Below are positions 46,372-54,689 of a stretch of DNA of 64,000 bases, piece by piece. The stretch is from Paraburkholderia sp. BL21I4N1 (lineage in GTDB: Bacteria; Pseudomonadota; Gammaproteobacteria; Burkholderiales; Burkholderiaceae): assembly GCF_002973525.1 (NCBI RefSeq), contig NZ_PVEN01000018.1:1-64000 (forward strand), written 5' to 3'. A program made the position numbers and the translations under genes. Position 1 is the stretch's first letter. Every line of letters begins with the position of its first letter. The notes under the pieces were generated by a model. It saw only the letters and a list, made by a program, of their open reading frames with translations. It made no database searches and had not been told where the DNA came from.

Positions 46372-46576
46372 GGCGGGGGTTCTCCTCTGTTCGGCGTGAT
46401 TTATCGTGGACGGCGCCGGAACGAGGCGCCGCCGCTCAAGAATTAGGCGCGAGTGTACGGAGTGCCAATGGGCCTGGCAAGGGTGGTTAAACGCGTGGCT
46501 TTCACTACCGTGCGAGCGCGCTGCGAGCTTTGAAGCGCATGGCTCAAACGGCTCAGTCGGCTCGCACGATCGGCCT

Positions 46577-48142
46577 TCAGGCGGCGCGCGCTTCGAGCGA
46601 AAACACCGTCACGGCCGTTTGCAGTTGGCGCGCCTGGTCCGCCATCGACGCCGCCGCCGCAGCCGCCTGCTCGACCAGCGCGGCGTTCTGCTGGGTCACG
46701 TCGTCCATCTGCGCGACCGCGCGGTTCACTTCCTCGATGCCGGTGCTCTGCTCCTGCGACGCCGACGAAATCTCGCCCATGATGTCGGTCACGCGCTTCA
46801 CCGCGTGCGTGACTTCGGCCATGGTCTGGCCGGCGCGCTCGGCGAGTTCGGCGCCGCTGCCCACCCGCGCGGTCGAGCTTTCGATCAGTTCCTTGATCTC
46901 CTTGGCCGACACCGCGCTGCGTTGCGCGAGCGAGCGCACTTCGCCCGCCACGACCGCGAAGCCGCGGCCCTGCTCGCCGGCACGCGCCGCTTCGACCGCC
47001 GCGTTCAGCGCAAGAATGTTGGTCTGGAACGCGATGCCTTCGATCACCGCGATGATGTCGGTCATGCGCTTCGAGCCGGCCGCCAGTTCGCGCATGGTCT
47101 CGACCACGTCGCCCACCAGGCTGCTGCCGCGCGCCGCGACTTCCGACGCGCCATGCGCCACGCCGCCCGCCTGCTGCGCGTTCTCGGCGTTCATCTTCAC
47201 CGTCGACGTGAGTTCCTGCATGCTCGACGCGGTTTCCTGCAAGGCAGCGGCCTGCTCTTCGGTGCGTTGCGACAGATCGGTGTTGCCCTGCGCGATCTCG
47301 CCCGACGCCATCAGAATGGACTCGCTCGATTCGCTGATGCCCGAGACGATGCCCGCCAGCCGCTCACGCATGTTGCGCAGCGCGAACAGCATGCTGTCGG
47401 TGTCGCCGGCGCGGGTGTCGACGCGCACGCTCAGGTCGCCGCCTGCGATCCGGTTGGCAATCTGCATCGCGTAGTCCGGCTCGCCGCCAAGCTGACGCGC
47501 CAAACGGCGCGCGATCAACGTGGCGAGCATCATGCCCACGACGATCGCGCCCAGCACCAGCACGCTCATCACGATTCGCATGTGCTGATAGTCGGCGCTG
47601 GCTTCCTGCTGCGCGTCGTTGGCCTGCTCGCGGCGATAGTCGATCAGCGCCGTGATGCGGTCGCGCAGCGCTTCGCTGGCGGCAATCGCGCGACGCACGA
47701 GTTCGTTATTGTCGACGCCGGCCGGAATCGGCTCGAGCCCGATCTGCTGATGCACGATGCCTTCCCACACCGCCGATTCGCGCAGCACGGCGTCGAACAT
47801 CTCCTGGCCCTTGCCGGTGCCGACGGTCTTGCGATATTCGTCGTAGGCGCTGTGCATGGTCTTCAGCGACGCGACGATGCCGTCCTTCAACTTTTGACGG
47901 CCGGCGTCGTCGGCGGCATAGCCGAGATTCGCGGCGGCCAGATCGGAATCAATCTTGTGGCGATTGGCCTCTTCCATCCAGTAGAGGCCGTTCATGTGTT
48001 TGTCGCCGATCACGGTCGTAATGTCATGCATCGACGACAGCGTGCTCAGCGCCGTCGCGCCGATCACGACGCAAAAGCCGATCACGACGGCGAACGCCAG
48101 CAACAATTTGCGGAATACGGTCATGCGGTCGAACCACTTCAT
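46577..48142 (-). CDS. Methyl-accepting chemotaxis protein
   Basis: A 521-residue transmembrane chemoreceptor. TM1 is about 12-32, the periplasmic four-helix-bundle ligand domain about 33-188, TM2 about 190-212, HAMP about 213-265, then the signalling coiled coil with the hairpin tip FQTNILALNAAVEAARAG. It couples to CheA/CheW. The C-terminus (VFSLEARAA) lacks a CheR-tethering pentapeptide. The ligand is unknown. A second receptor is at 54690. Confidence 0.95.
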   Translation of the reverse strand: MKWFDRMTVFRKLLLAFAVVIGFCVVIGATALSTLSSMHDITTVIGDKHMNGLYWMEEANRHKIDSDLAAANLGYAADDAGRQKLKDGIVASLKTMHSAYDEYRKTVGTGKGQEMFDAVLRESAVWEGIVHQQIGLEPIPAGVDNNELVRRAIAASEALRDRITALIDYRREQANDAQQEASADYQHMRIVMSVLVLGAIVVGMMLATLIARRLARQLGGEPDYAMQIANRIAGGDLSVRVDTRAGDTDSMLFALRNMRERLAGIVSGISESSESILMASGEIAQGNTDLSQRTEEQAAALQETASSMQELTSTVKMNAENAQQAGGVAHGASEVAARGSSLVGDVVETMRELAAGSKRMTDIIAVIEGIAFQTNILALNAAVEAARAGEQGRGFAVVAGEVRSLAQRSAVSAKEIKELIESSTARVGSGAELAERAGQTMAEVTHAVKRVTDIMGEISSASQEQSTGIEEVNRAVAQMDDVTQQNAALVEQAAAAAASMADQARQLQTAVTVFSLEARAA

Positions 48143-48472
48143 CTCATCATCCCTTCACAAGGTCTCGACAGGCTGTTTCGCCATCGCGCCGTTGCCACCC
48201 CGTTTGAAAAAACCATGGGTACGTAGCGGCGCTCCTTCTCTTTTACGGCTGTCAGGGTGGAGTCTTGATCGGACAAATGGCAGGAATAACCGGGCAAGGA
48301 TGATGTAAGGGATGCGAGACGAACGGGGCCGGATCGCGACGCCACGCCTGGACTGGCGCAAGCCGTAACGGCGTTTGGGATTTGTCTGATTTATTGGGGT
48401 AAACCGGTCTCTTAGACTGCGTTTGCTGCGTTCCCCCCTGAACCGCATGCGATGTTGTAACTCTCCGACTCA
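48143..48472. other. Region upstream of the chemoreceptor
   Basis: About 330 bp with no supported gene; it should contain the receptor promoter on the minus strand. A weak flagellar-type site was considered but does not fit the -35. Confidence 0.35.
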
Positions 48473-48507
48473 CCGCTCACGCTTCCCCGGCGTGAGCGGT
48501 TTTTTTT
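48473..48507 (+). terminator. Strong intrinsic terminator
   Basis: CCGCTCACGC and GCGTGAGCGG form a 10-bp stem followed by eight Ts on the + strand. It faces rightward although both flanking genes run leftward, so it may end an unannotated rightward transcript. Confidence 0.75.
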
Positions 48508-48516
48508 CGTCTGGCG

Positions 48517-49134
48517 TTATGCGCTCGCGGCGAAAGCGCCTTCGGCAAGCCGTAACACGTGGGCGCCTACATCGTCCGGCCATGCCGCGACGATCGCCGC
48601 AAACCGCGGCCGGTCGTTCGCATAGAGCGCGCGCGTAGCGTCTTCGTAATCCGGCAGATTGCCGGCCAGCGCGGTCATGAAGCGATACACGGCGTCCTGC
48701 GCCGCGCGCCGGCGATCCTTGTCCTCACCCGCGGCGCGCGCCGCCTCGACCAGCTTGCGCAGCGCCACCGACGCGCCGCCCGATTGTCCGTTCAGCCAAT
48801 CCCAATGACGCGGCAGCAAGGTGACCTCGCGGGCCACGACGCCGAGCTTGGGCCGACCACGGCCGCGCGGTGTGTCGTCCTCCGTCGCGGCGGCGGGTGC
48901 CGCAGCCGCTTCGTCGCCGCGCATCTGCGTGGCCAGTCGCGCCACGATCTCCTCCGACGTGCCGCGCAGATCGAATTCGACCGGCTGACTCGTGATGTCG
49001 TCGAAGATCAGGACGGGCGCCTGTTCACCGCGCGTGAGCACCGCCTTGACCGCCAGCGCGACCTCCGCCAGTGAGCCCGAGGCAATGCGGCGATGGCCTT
49101 CAAAGGCCGTGCAAGTGGAAATAGACGAGATCAC
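48517..49134 (-). CDS. DUF2239 family protein
   Basis: A 205-residue DUF2239 protein. Family features: TAFEGHRRIASGSLAEVA near the N-terminus, LIFDDITSQPVEFDLRG, a central Arg-Gly-Arg-Pro-Lys (GRGRPKLGVVAREVTLLPRH) segment and WDWLNGQSGGASVALRKLVE, which looks like a small DNA-binding-type motif. Function unknown. It starts with GTG (49134) behind a good AGGAG. Its promoter carries two copies of a probable operator, so it is tightly controlled or autoregulated. Confidence 0.88.
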   Translation of the reverse strand: MISSISTCTAFEGHRRIASGSLAEVALAVKAVLTRGEQAPVLIFDDITSQPVEFDLRGTSEEIVARLATQMRGDEAAAAPAAATEDDTPRGRGRPKLGVVAREVTLLPRHWDWLNGQSGGASVALRKLVEAARAAGEDKDRRRAAQDAVYRFMTALAGNLPDYEDATRALYANDRPRFAAIVAAWPDDVGAHVLRLAEGAFAASA

Positions 49135-49162
49135 GACAAACTCCTGAGAGAAGATTTGTCGA

Positions 49163-49210
49163 ATTATACCCGGGTGAAATTTGGATGCAAAATATTATCC
49201 GGGTGAAATT
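49163..49210 (-). promoter_or_regulatory. Promoter with two direct operator repeats for the DUF2239 gene
   Basis: On the minus strand, TTGCAT and TATAAT are separated by 16 bases. The element AATTTCACCCGG occurs twice, ~31 bp apart (three helical turns): once in the spacer abutting the -10 and once upstream of the -35. This is a textbook layout for cooperative repression. Confidence 0.7.
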
Positions 49211-49257
49211 AACGAGCGGCTAGGTGGTCCGTGAGGTCAGCGCACACCTTGGTCGTT

Positions 49258-50769
49258 TTAGTGCCCCGGTGTCACTGCCGCCTTGCGAGCGTGCGTGTGA
49301 ACCGTCGCCCGATACCCCATCACGCGATTGCGGCCCGCGTCTTTGGCTTCGTAGAGCGCCTCATCGGCGGCGTTGATCAGCGCGCGGCTCGTTGCGAAGG
49401 CGTGGCCGTGGGTCGTCGCAACGCCCACGCTCACCGTCAGCAGGTGATGCGAACTCGCCACATGGCGAAGCTCCCGGGCGTGAATCGCCGCGCGAATCTT
49501 CTCGGCGATGTGCGCCGCGCCGCCCGCGTCGGTATCCGGCAACAGCACGGCGAACTCCTCGCCGCCGTAGCGCGCCGCCGTGTCGCCCGGACGCCGCACG
49601 TTTTGCGCGATGCAGCGGGCGACCGTGACGAGCGCATCGTCGCCCGCCGAATGGCCGTACAGATCGTTGAAACCCTTGAAATTGTCGACGTCGATCAGCA
49701 GCATCGACAGCGCCCAGCCGTTACGCTGCGCGCGGCGCCATTCCGCTTCGACCTCCTCTTCGAAGGTGCGGCGGTTGTTCAGGCCGGTCAGCCCGTCGGT
49801 GCGCGCCAGCACGCGCAACTCTTCTTCGGCGGCGCGGCGATGCCGCAACTGCTGCGAAAACAGCAAAGCCAGCGCGATGATGGTCAGATCGAGCGCGGCA
49901 ATCAGCGAACCGATGATCCACGCGCGGTGCCGCCATTCCACGTAGATGTCGCGGGTGGACAGCGCGACGTCCAGGATCAGCGGATACATGTCGATATGGC
50001 GAAACGCGTACCAGCGCTCGACGCCGTCGATCGCCGCCGTGCCGAAGAAGTCGCCGCTCGGCTGGGTGAGAAAGCGCGAATAGTTGGCGGTGCCCGCGAG
50101 GCCGATGCCGATGATCTTCGGGTCGTAAGGACGCCGCATCAGCATCGTGCCGTCGCTCAGCATCAGCGCCATCGAGCCGCCCGTGCCGAGGTTCATGCCG
50201 GCGAACAGGCTGCGGAAGTACGTCAGGCGCATCGTGCCGACCACCACACCGCCGAAGCTGCCGTCTGGCTTCGTAATCCGCCGGCTCAGCGCAATGCTGA
50301 CTTCCTTGCCGGTGACCCTCGGTATGAACGGGTGGCTGAGATACAGGCCGACGTTGGGCGAATCGCGCTGCACCTTGAAGTAATCGCGATCGGCGAGATT
50401 GATCTTGCGTGGCGGATTGGCTTGCGAATCGAAGCGGATGTTGCCCGCCTCGTCGACGACGAGGAGCGAGCCGAGGTCTTTGGCGCTGGCCGAGCCGTCG
50501 AACAGCACCATCTGACGCAGAGCCGGATCCAGGTCCAGCACGCCGGGCTGCTTCAGACCGTCGATCACCGCGCGCAGCGACAGATCGTAGATCTCCAGAT
50601 TGCGCGACACGTCGCGCTCGATCAGCAGGGAAACGTTGAAGACGGAGTCCTGCGCACGCCGCAGCGCGTCGTCGCGCATCTGGGCGAGCACCCACACGGC
50701 GATCGCGAGTATCGCGCTGGCCAGCACGATACTGATCGCAATCACGATGTTCGGTCGGCGCGTCACCAT
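49258..50769 (-). CDS. Membrane diguanylate cyclase with dCACHE-like sensor
   Basis: A 503-residue inner-membrane protein: TM1 near 5-27, a periplasmic double-CACHE-like sensor (about 30-280), TM2 about 285-305, then GGDEF with an intact RYGGEEF active site and an inhibitory-site RxxD (RPGD) five residues before it. It should make c-di-GMP from GTP and be product-inhibited. The ATG at 50769 is used; a TTG five codons earlier is possible and neither has a clear ribosome site. Confidence 0.92.
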   Translation of the reverse strand: MVTRRPNIVIAISIVLASAILAIAVWVLAQMRDDALRRAQDSVFNVSLLIERDVSRNLEIYDLSLRAVIDGLKQPGVLDLDPALRQMVLFDGSASAKDLGSLLVVDEAGNIRFDSQANPPRKINLADRDYFKVQRDSPNVGLYLSHPFIPRVTGKEVSIALSRRITKPDGSFGGVVVGTMRLTYFRSLFAGMNLGTGGSMALMLSDGTMLMRRPYDPKIIGIGLAGTANYSRFLTQPSGDFFGTAAIDGVERWYAFRHIDMYPLILDVALSTRDIYVEWRHRAWIIGSLIAALDLTIIALALLFSQQLRHRRAAEEELRVLARTDGLTGLNNRRTFEEEVEAEWRRAQRNGWALSMLLIDVDNFKGFNDLYGHSAGDDALVTVARCIAQNVRRPGDTAARYGGEEFAVLLPDTDAGGAAHIAEKIRAAIHARELRHVASSHHLLTVSVGVATTHGHAFATSRALINAADEALYEAKDAGRNRVMGYRATVHTHARKAAVTPGH

Positions 50770-50925
50770 GGCAGGTTCGTTCAAGCATGCGCTGACTTAC
50801 GCGCGTGAAGAAGGAGGCCGCGTCCGCAATAGCGCGTCCTGTTTGCCCGTAGCGTACCAGACACGGCAATGCGTCAAACGATTGAATAGGCGGCTTTTTT
50901 CCGGCTTGAACGAAAACCGCGGCGC

Positions 50926-51627
50926 TTACCCGGCATGTAGATCGAGGGCGGGGGCGGAAGCCGGACGGCTGAGCGCGCGAATGTCGACGGTCTCGAGCAC
51001 CGCCTTGGGAGCGCCGTGGCGCACAACCGTCAGCATGGCGAGGCCGATGTCTTCGGTGCTCAGCACGTAGTTCGGCAGCAGCGCGCGCAGCATCGGCAGC
51101 ATGGGTTTGGCCAGCGTATAGAACAGCCGGTAGGAACGTGTTTTCGAACGGATGCCGTGCAGCGGTTCGATCACGCCCGGGCGGAACAGATAGACGGCTT
51201 TGAACGGCAGTTGCCGCAGCGCGTTCTCTGTTCGGCCTTTGACGCGCGCCCACATGCTGCGGCCGCGTTCGGTGCTGTCGGTGCTCGCGCCGGACACGTA
51301 GACGAAGGTCATGCGCGGGTTGAGGCGCGCGAGCGTGCGCGCCGCCGCCAGCGTCAGGTCAAAGGTGAGGCGCGTATAGTCCGCCTCCTGCATGCCCGCC
51401 GACGACACGCCAAGGCAGAAGAAGCACGCGTCGAAACCGGCGAGCTGCGATTCCAGCGCGCGGTAGTCCATCAGGTCCGGCTGGATCACTTCGATAAGGC
51501 GCGGATCGAGCTGGCCGCTGCGCGTGCGGCCGATCGTCTGGACGACCTCGACGTCCGGCGCGCGCAAGCATTCGCGCAAGACGCCCTGTCCGACCATGCC
51601 GGTCGCACCGAAAATCAGGACCTTCAT
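50926..51627 (-). CDS. NAD(P)-binding atypical SDR
   Basis: A 233-residue Rossmann-fold protein of the atypical SDR/NAD(P)H-binding group. The nucleotide motif GATGMVGQG is at 7-15, then FFCLGVSSAGM and YVSGAS in place of the usual catalytic YxxxK. It may be an oxidoreductase or regulator. Its start overlaps the next SDR by four bases (ATGA), so the two are coupled. A second protein of this kind is at 56487. Confidence 0.88.
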   Translation of the reverse strand: MKVLIFGATGMVGQGVLRECLRAPDVEVVQTIGRTRSGQLDPRLIEVIQPDLMDYRALESQLAGFDACFFCLGVSSAGMQEADYTRLTFDLTLAAARTLARLNPRMTFVYVSGASTDSTERGRSMWARVKGRTENALRQLPFKAVYLFRPGVIEPLHGIRSKTRSYRLFYTLAKPMLPMLRALLPNYVLSTEDIGLAMLTVVRHGAPKAVLETVDIRALSRPASAPALDLHAG

Positions 51628-52574
51628 GATGCGTGCTCCAGGGTTGCGCGAGGCCAGCGCGCGTTGGTGAGTGCTTCGGAGACCGTCCACAGGCGCGCGG
51701 CGATCGCCGTGTCCTGCGCAAGGCGCGAAATCCGTGCGTCTCCCGGCGGTCCTTTCAGTTCGAACGCGCCGGTGGGTCCGTAATAGCCGGCGGGTTCGGC
51801 GTCGGGGGACGTCGCGGCGAATAGCGTCGGCAAGGCGCCGTCAGCCGCCGATTGGCTCGCGAGCCGCTCGAACGTCACACGGTTGATCGACTGCAGCCAC
51901 GTGTCGGCACCCGGGCCGTTGGCGATCAGGTCGGTGCGCGCGTAGCCGGGATGCGCGGCGTTGCTCAGCAACCCCCAGCCGTTCGCGTCGCTGCGGCGTT
52001 GCAGTTCGAGCGCGAACATCAGCATCGCCAGCTTCGACTGGGCGTACGCGGGCCACGGCTTGTAGCCGTGCTGCCATTGCAGATCGTCGAAATGAATCGC
52101 CGCGCCGATCCGGTGTGCGGCACTGCTCAGATTGACCACGCGCGGCGCGCGTGCTGCGCGCAGCAGCGGCAGCAAGCGTTCGGTCAGCGCGAAGTGGCCG
52201 AGGTAGTTGGTGCCGAATTGCAGTTCGAAGCCGTCCGGGGTGGTGTGCCGCTGGGGTGGCATCATCACGCCGGCGTTGTTGATCAACAGATCGAGCGACG
52301 CGTGGCCGGACGCGAATTGATCGGCGAACTCACGCACGGACGCGAGGCTCGCCAGATCGAGATGCGTATAACGAATCGACGCGGTGGGATGCCGCGCGCG
52401 GATCTCGTCGAGCGCGGCCTGCCCTTTTTGCGCGTTACGTCCGGTCAGCACGACGTCGGCACCCGCGCCGGCCAGCGCCAGCGCCGTTTCGAAACCGAGC
52501 CCGCCGGTCGCGCCGGTGATCACCGCGAGGCGGCCGGTCTGACGGGGAATGTTCGCAGTGGTCCAGTTGGGCAT
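51624..52574 (-). CDS. SDR-family oxidoreductase (retinol-dehydrogenase-like)
   Basis: A 316-residue short-chain dehydrogenase. TGATGGLG is at about 20-27, NNAGVM near 99-104, the catalytic Ser in NLSSAAHRIG and YAQSK near 176. The HLDLASLASVREFA and GYYGPTGAFELKG segments resemble the RDH11-14/protochlorophyllide-reductase-like SDR group. The substrate is unknown. It is coupled to the downstream atypical SDR. Confidence 0.92.
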   Translation of the reverse strand: MPNWTTANIPRQTGRLAVITGATGGLGFETALALAGAGADVVLTGRNAQKGQAALDEIRARHPTASIRYTHLDLASLASVREFADQFASGHASLDLLINNAGVMMPPQRHTTPDGFELQFGTNYLGHFALTERLLPLLRAARAPRVVNLSSAAHRIGAAIHFDDLQWQHGYKPWPAYAQSKLAMLMFALELQRRSDANGWGLLSNAAHPGYARTDLIANGPGADTWLQSINRVTFERLASQSAADGALPTLFAATSPDAEPAGYYGPTGAFELKGPPGDARISRLAQDTAIAARLWTVSEALTNARWPRATLEHAS

Positions 52575-52700
52575 GGAGTGTGTCCTTGTTTGCGCGGCGC
52601 CGATTCGACGCCGCCTTGCCGATTGCCGCGATAAGCGCTCGGACGCTTAGGCGTGCGTGGTTGCGCCAGGTTAGTCGCTCAGGCTTGTGCGCTTGTGACG

Positions 52701-52745
52701 TTCATCACGTTCATCACGTTCATCACGTTCATCACGTTCATCACG
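52701..52745 (+). repeat. Five perfect tandem 9-bp repeats, intergenic
   Basis: Five exact copies of TTCATCACG lie 18 bp beyond the stop of the SDR gene at 52764. Perfect identity suggests recent expansion; a useful variable-number locus. No spacers, so not CRISPR. Confidence 0.95.
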
Positions 52746-52763
52746 CTTATCGCCGCTGGACGC

Positions 52764-53639
52764 TCAGGCTTTCGCCGTTGCGTTGGGGAACACGGGCAGT
52801 TGCGCCGGCGCGGAGAAATCCGTCGACAGACTGACGGCGCGCCATGCTTCAGCGTTTGCCGCACGCGCCTTGTCACCTTCTCCGCAATAGTGCAACGCAT
52901 CGCTGCCCAGCAACAGATGCGCCGGCAAAGCGTCGTGATACGCAAGCTTCAGCACGACTTGCGCCACCTTCGCCGGATCGCTGGCTTCGCGACCGATGTA
53001 CTGCTTCAGCATCGCGACGACCGCGCCAACCGACGGCTCATAGTCCGGCAGCAACGCAGGCGTCGCGCCGGACGCCTCGTTGCCCCACTCCGTTTTCATG
53101 CCACCCGGTTCGAGCGCGGTGACGTGGACGCCGAACGGCGCGAGCTCCTGACTCAGCACTTCGGTGAAACCGCCGACCGCCCACTTCGCCGCCTGATACG
53201 CACTCAACCCCGCGATCCCGACGCGTCCACCGACCGACGAAATCTGGATGATGTGCCCGGCGCGCTGCTGCCTCAGCACCGGCAACGCGGCGCGCGTCAC
53301 GTTGACTACGCCGTGGAAGTTCGTGTCGATCTGCGCGCGGAAATCGTCCTCACTGGTCTGCTCGAACGGCACCAGATGGCCGAAGCCCGCGTTGTTGACC
53401 ACCACGTCGAGGCGGCCGAATGCATCGACGGCGCTCTGCACCGCGTCATGCGCCGCCGCCGGATCGGTGACGTCCAGCGCGATCGCGCGAACCTGCTCGC
53501 CGTAACGCGCCACCAGATCCTGCAGACGGCCCGGATCGCGCGCCGTGGCGACGACCCGCTCGCCCGCTTGCAACGCGGCTTCGACGATCTCGCGCCCGAG
53601 GCCGCGAGCACTTCCGGTAACCAGCCAGACTTTCGACAT
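52764..53639 (-). CDS. SDR-family oxidoreductase
   Basis: A 291-residue classical SDR. TGSARGLG is at 8-15, VNNAGFG near 85, SSVGG near 137 and the catalytic YQAAK near 151-155, with EPGGMKTEW after it. It is similar in layout to the SDR at 57868. The ATG at 53639 follows AAGGAG. It lies 56 bp downstream of the TetR gene and its promoter carries an operator-like repeat matching the one before tetR, so it is probably repressed by it. Confidence 0.93.
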   Translation of the reverse strand: MSKVWLVTGSARGLGREIVEAALQAGERVVATARDPGRLQDLVARYGEQVRAIALDVTDPAAAHDAVQSAVDAFGRLDVVVNNAGFGHLVPFEQTSEDDFRAQIDTNFHGVVNVTRAALPVLRQQRAGHIIQISSVGGRVGIAGLSAYQAAKWAVGGFTEVLSQELAPFGVHVTALEPGGMKTEWGNEASGATPALLPDYEPSVGAVVAMLKQYIGREASDPAKVAQVVLKLAYHDALPAHLLLGSDALHYCGEGDKARAANAEAWRAVSLSTDFSAPAQLPVFPNATAKA

Positions 53640-53660
53640 AACGTGCTCCTTGGAGTTAAA

Positions 53661-53678
53661 TGAGCAAGCAATCACTCA
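53661..53678. promoter_or_regulatory. Candidate TetR operator before the SDR gene
   Basis: TGAGCAAGCAATCACTCA, an imperfect dyad whose TGAGTGA/TGCTCA halves resemble the site in front of the TetR gene at 54298. Confidence 0.6.
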
Positions 53679-53695
53679 TTAATACGACAAAAAAT

Positions 53696-54268
53696 TTACC
53701 GCTTGGCGATCGCGTTCCAGAACGCGTCGAAGCCGGCCGTGCGATAGCGCGACGCCTGGTCCGGTTCTCGCGCGATGAAATCCATGGTGGTTTCGGCGAG
53801 CGCGCTCATGATCGCCGACTGAAACGCCGGCGGATGGTCATGCAACGCGCCGCTTGCCACGCTCGCCTGGATCATGCCGTTGATGTCGGCGAACGACTGC
53901 ATGCCTGTAGCCCGCGTATGCGCGGTGAGCCGCTCGGAGACGGTCAGTTGGGCCATGGCGCGGCGTTTTTGCGGCTGCGCGACGCCCCAGTCGACGAACT
54001 GGTTCCACACATGCTGCACACGCTCCTTCACACTGGCGTGTTGCGGATACGTTGCCATCATCACTTCGCGCAGTTCGGCCTTGATGTCGAGGTACAACGC
54101 GTTCAGCAAGTCGTCTTTACTGTCGAAGTACGTGAACAGCGTGCCTTCCGCCACGCCCGCGACCCTGGCAATCCGTGCGGTCGGCGCGCCAAGCCCCTGC
54201 TCGGCGATCACCGTGGCGGCGGCGGCAAGGATGGCGTTGCGTTTGTCTTCGCTTTTGGGACGGGCCAT
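53696..54268 (-). CDS. TetR-family transcriptional regulator
   Basis: A 190-residue TetR repressor: N-terminal HTH at about 8-54 (RNAILAAAATVIAEQGLGAPT...AGVAEGTLFTYFDSKDDLLN) and a helical ligand domain. Similar TGAGTGA-type dyads lie in front of it and in front of the adjacent SDR gene, so it probably represses both. The inducer is unknown. Confidence 0.93.
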   Translation of the reverse strand: MARPKSEDKRNAILAAAATVIAEQGLGAPTARIARVAGVAEGTLFTYFDSKDDLLNALYLDIKAELREVMMATYPQHASVKERVQHVWNQFVDWGVAQPQKRRAMAQLTVSERLTAHTRATGMQSFADINGMIQASVASGALHDHPPAFQSAIMSALAETTMDFIAREPDQASRYRTAGFDAFWNAIAKR

Positions 54269-54297
54269 GCTGATTCGATCGGACTAAGCACAATAAA

Positions 54298-54311
54298 TGA
54301 GTGACCACTCA
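54298..54311. promoter_or_regulatory. Candidate TetR operator (autoregulation)
   Basis: TGAGTGACCACTCA, a near-perfect dyad 30 bp upstream of the TetR start. It shares TGAGTGA with the site before the SDR gene. Confidence 0.65.
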
Positions 54312-54689
54312 ATCATAGCGATGAAGCCTCACCGGCTCAAGGCATTTTTCTGGAATTCGCTTTTCTCAAACCGGGCATTGCGCGCCGACGCTCGTGTCCT
54401 TCGGCAAGAAACCGCGTCGCCATCCTGTCACCGAGCGCTTAAATTTACTCATCTTCTGAGGAAATTACGTCTTCTTCGCTCATCGCGTGCAAGCTTATAG
54501 AGACATACCCGATACCCCTTAAGTCCTCGAGCATCCAGTCCGATATCCGGTAAATGGGATACCCATTTTGGGGAAATCAACCGCGCAGGGCCGCTTTTGC
54601 AGTTAAGGCGGTCACATAGACGCTCCCATGCCCGGACCTGAGAGTCCATTGCGAACGCTTTCTAACGTTTCGTTTTTGGAGAAACAATC
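54312..54689. other. Leader region of the second chemoreceptor
   Basis: About 380 bp, lower in GC than its surroundings, with no supported gene. It contains the sigma-28-like promoter described separately. Confidence 0.45.
54520..54546 (+). promoter_or_regulatory. Candidate sigma-28 (FliA) promoter
   Basis: TAAGTCCT and TCCGATAT separated by exactly 11 bases match the flagellar sigma-28 consensus (TAAAGTTT-N11-GCCGATAA) at the key positions, ~140 bp upstream of a chemoreceptor, the expected target class. Confidence 0.5.

Noticed and set aside
46406..48226. 606-codon open frame on the + strand
   Set aside because: It is antisense to the chemoreceptor, His/Arg/Asp-rich with no domain, and arises from the high GC of the real minus-strand gene.
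48240..48300. Sigma-28 promoter for the 46577 chemoreceptor
   Set aside because: A TCCGATCA-like -10 is present on the minus strand but the sequence 11 bases upstream does not resemble the -35.
52701..52745. Possible CRISPR array
   Set aside because: Repeats are 9 bp, contiguous and without spacers; a simple tandem repeat.
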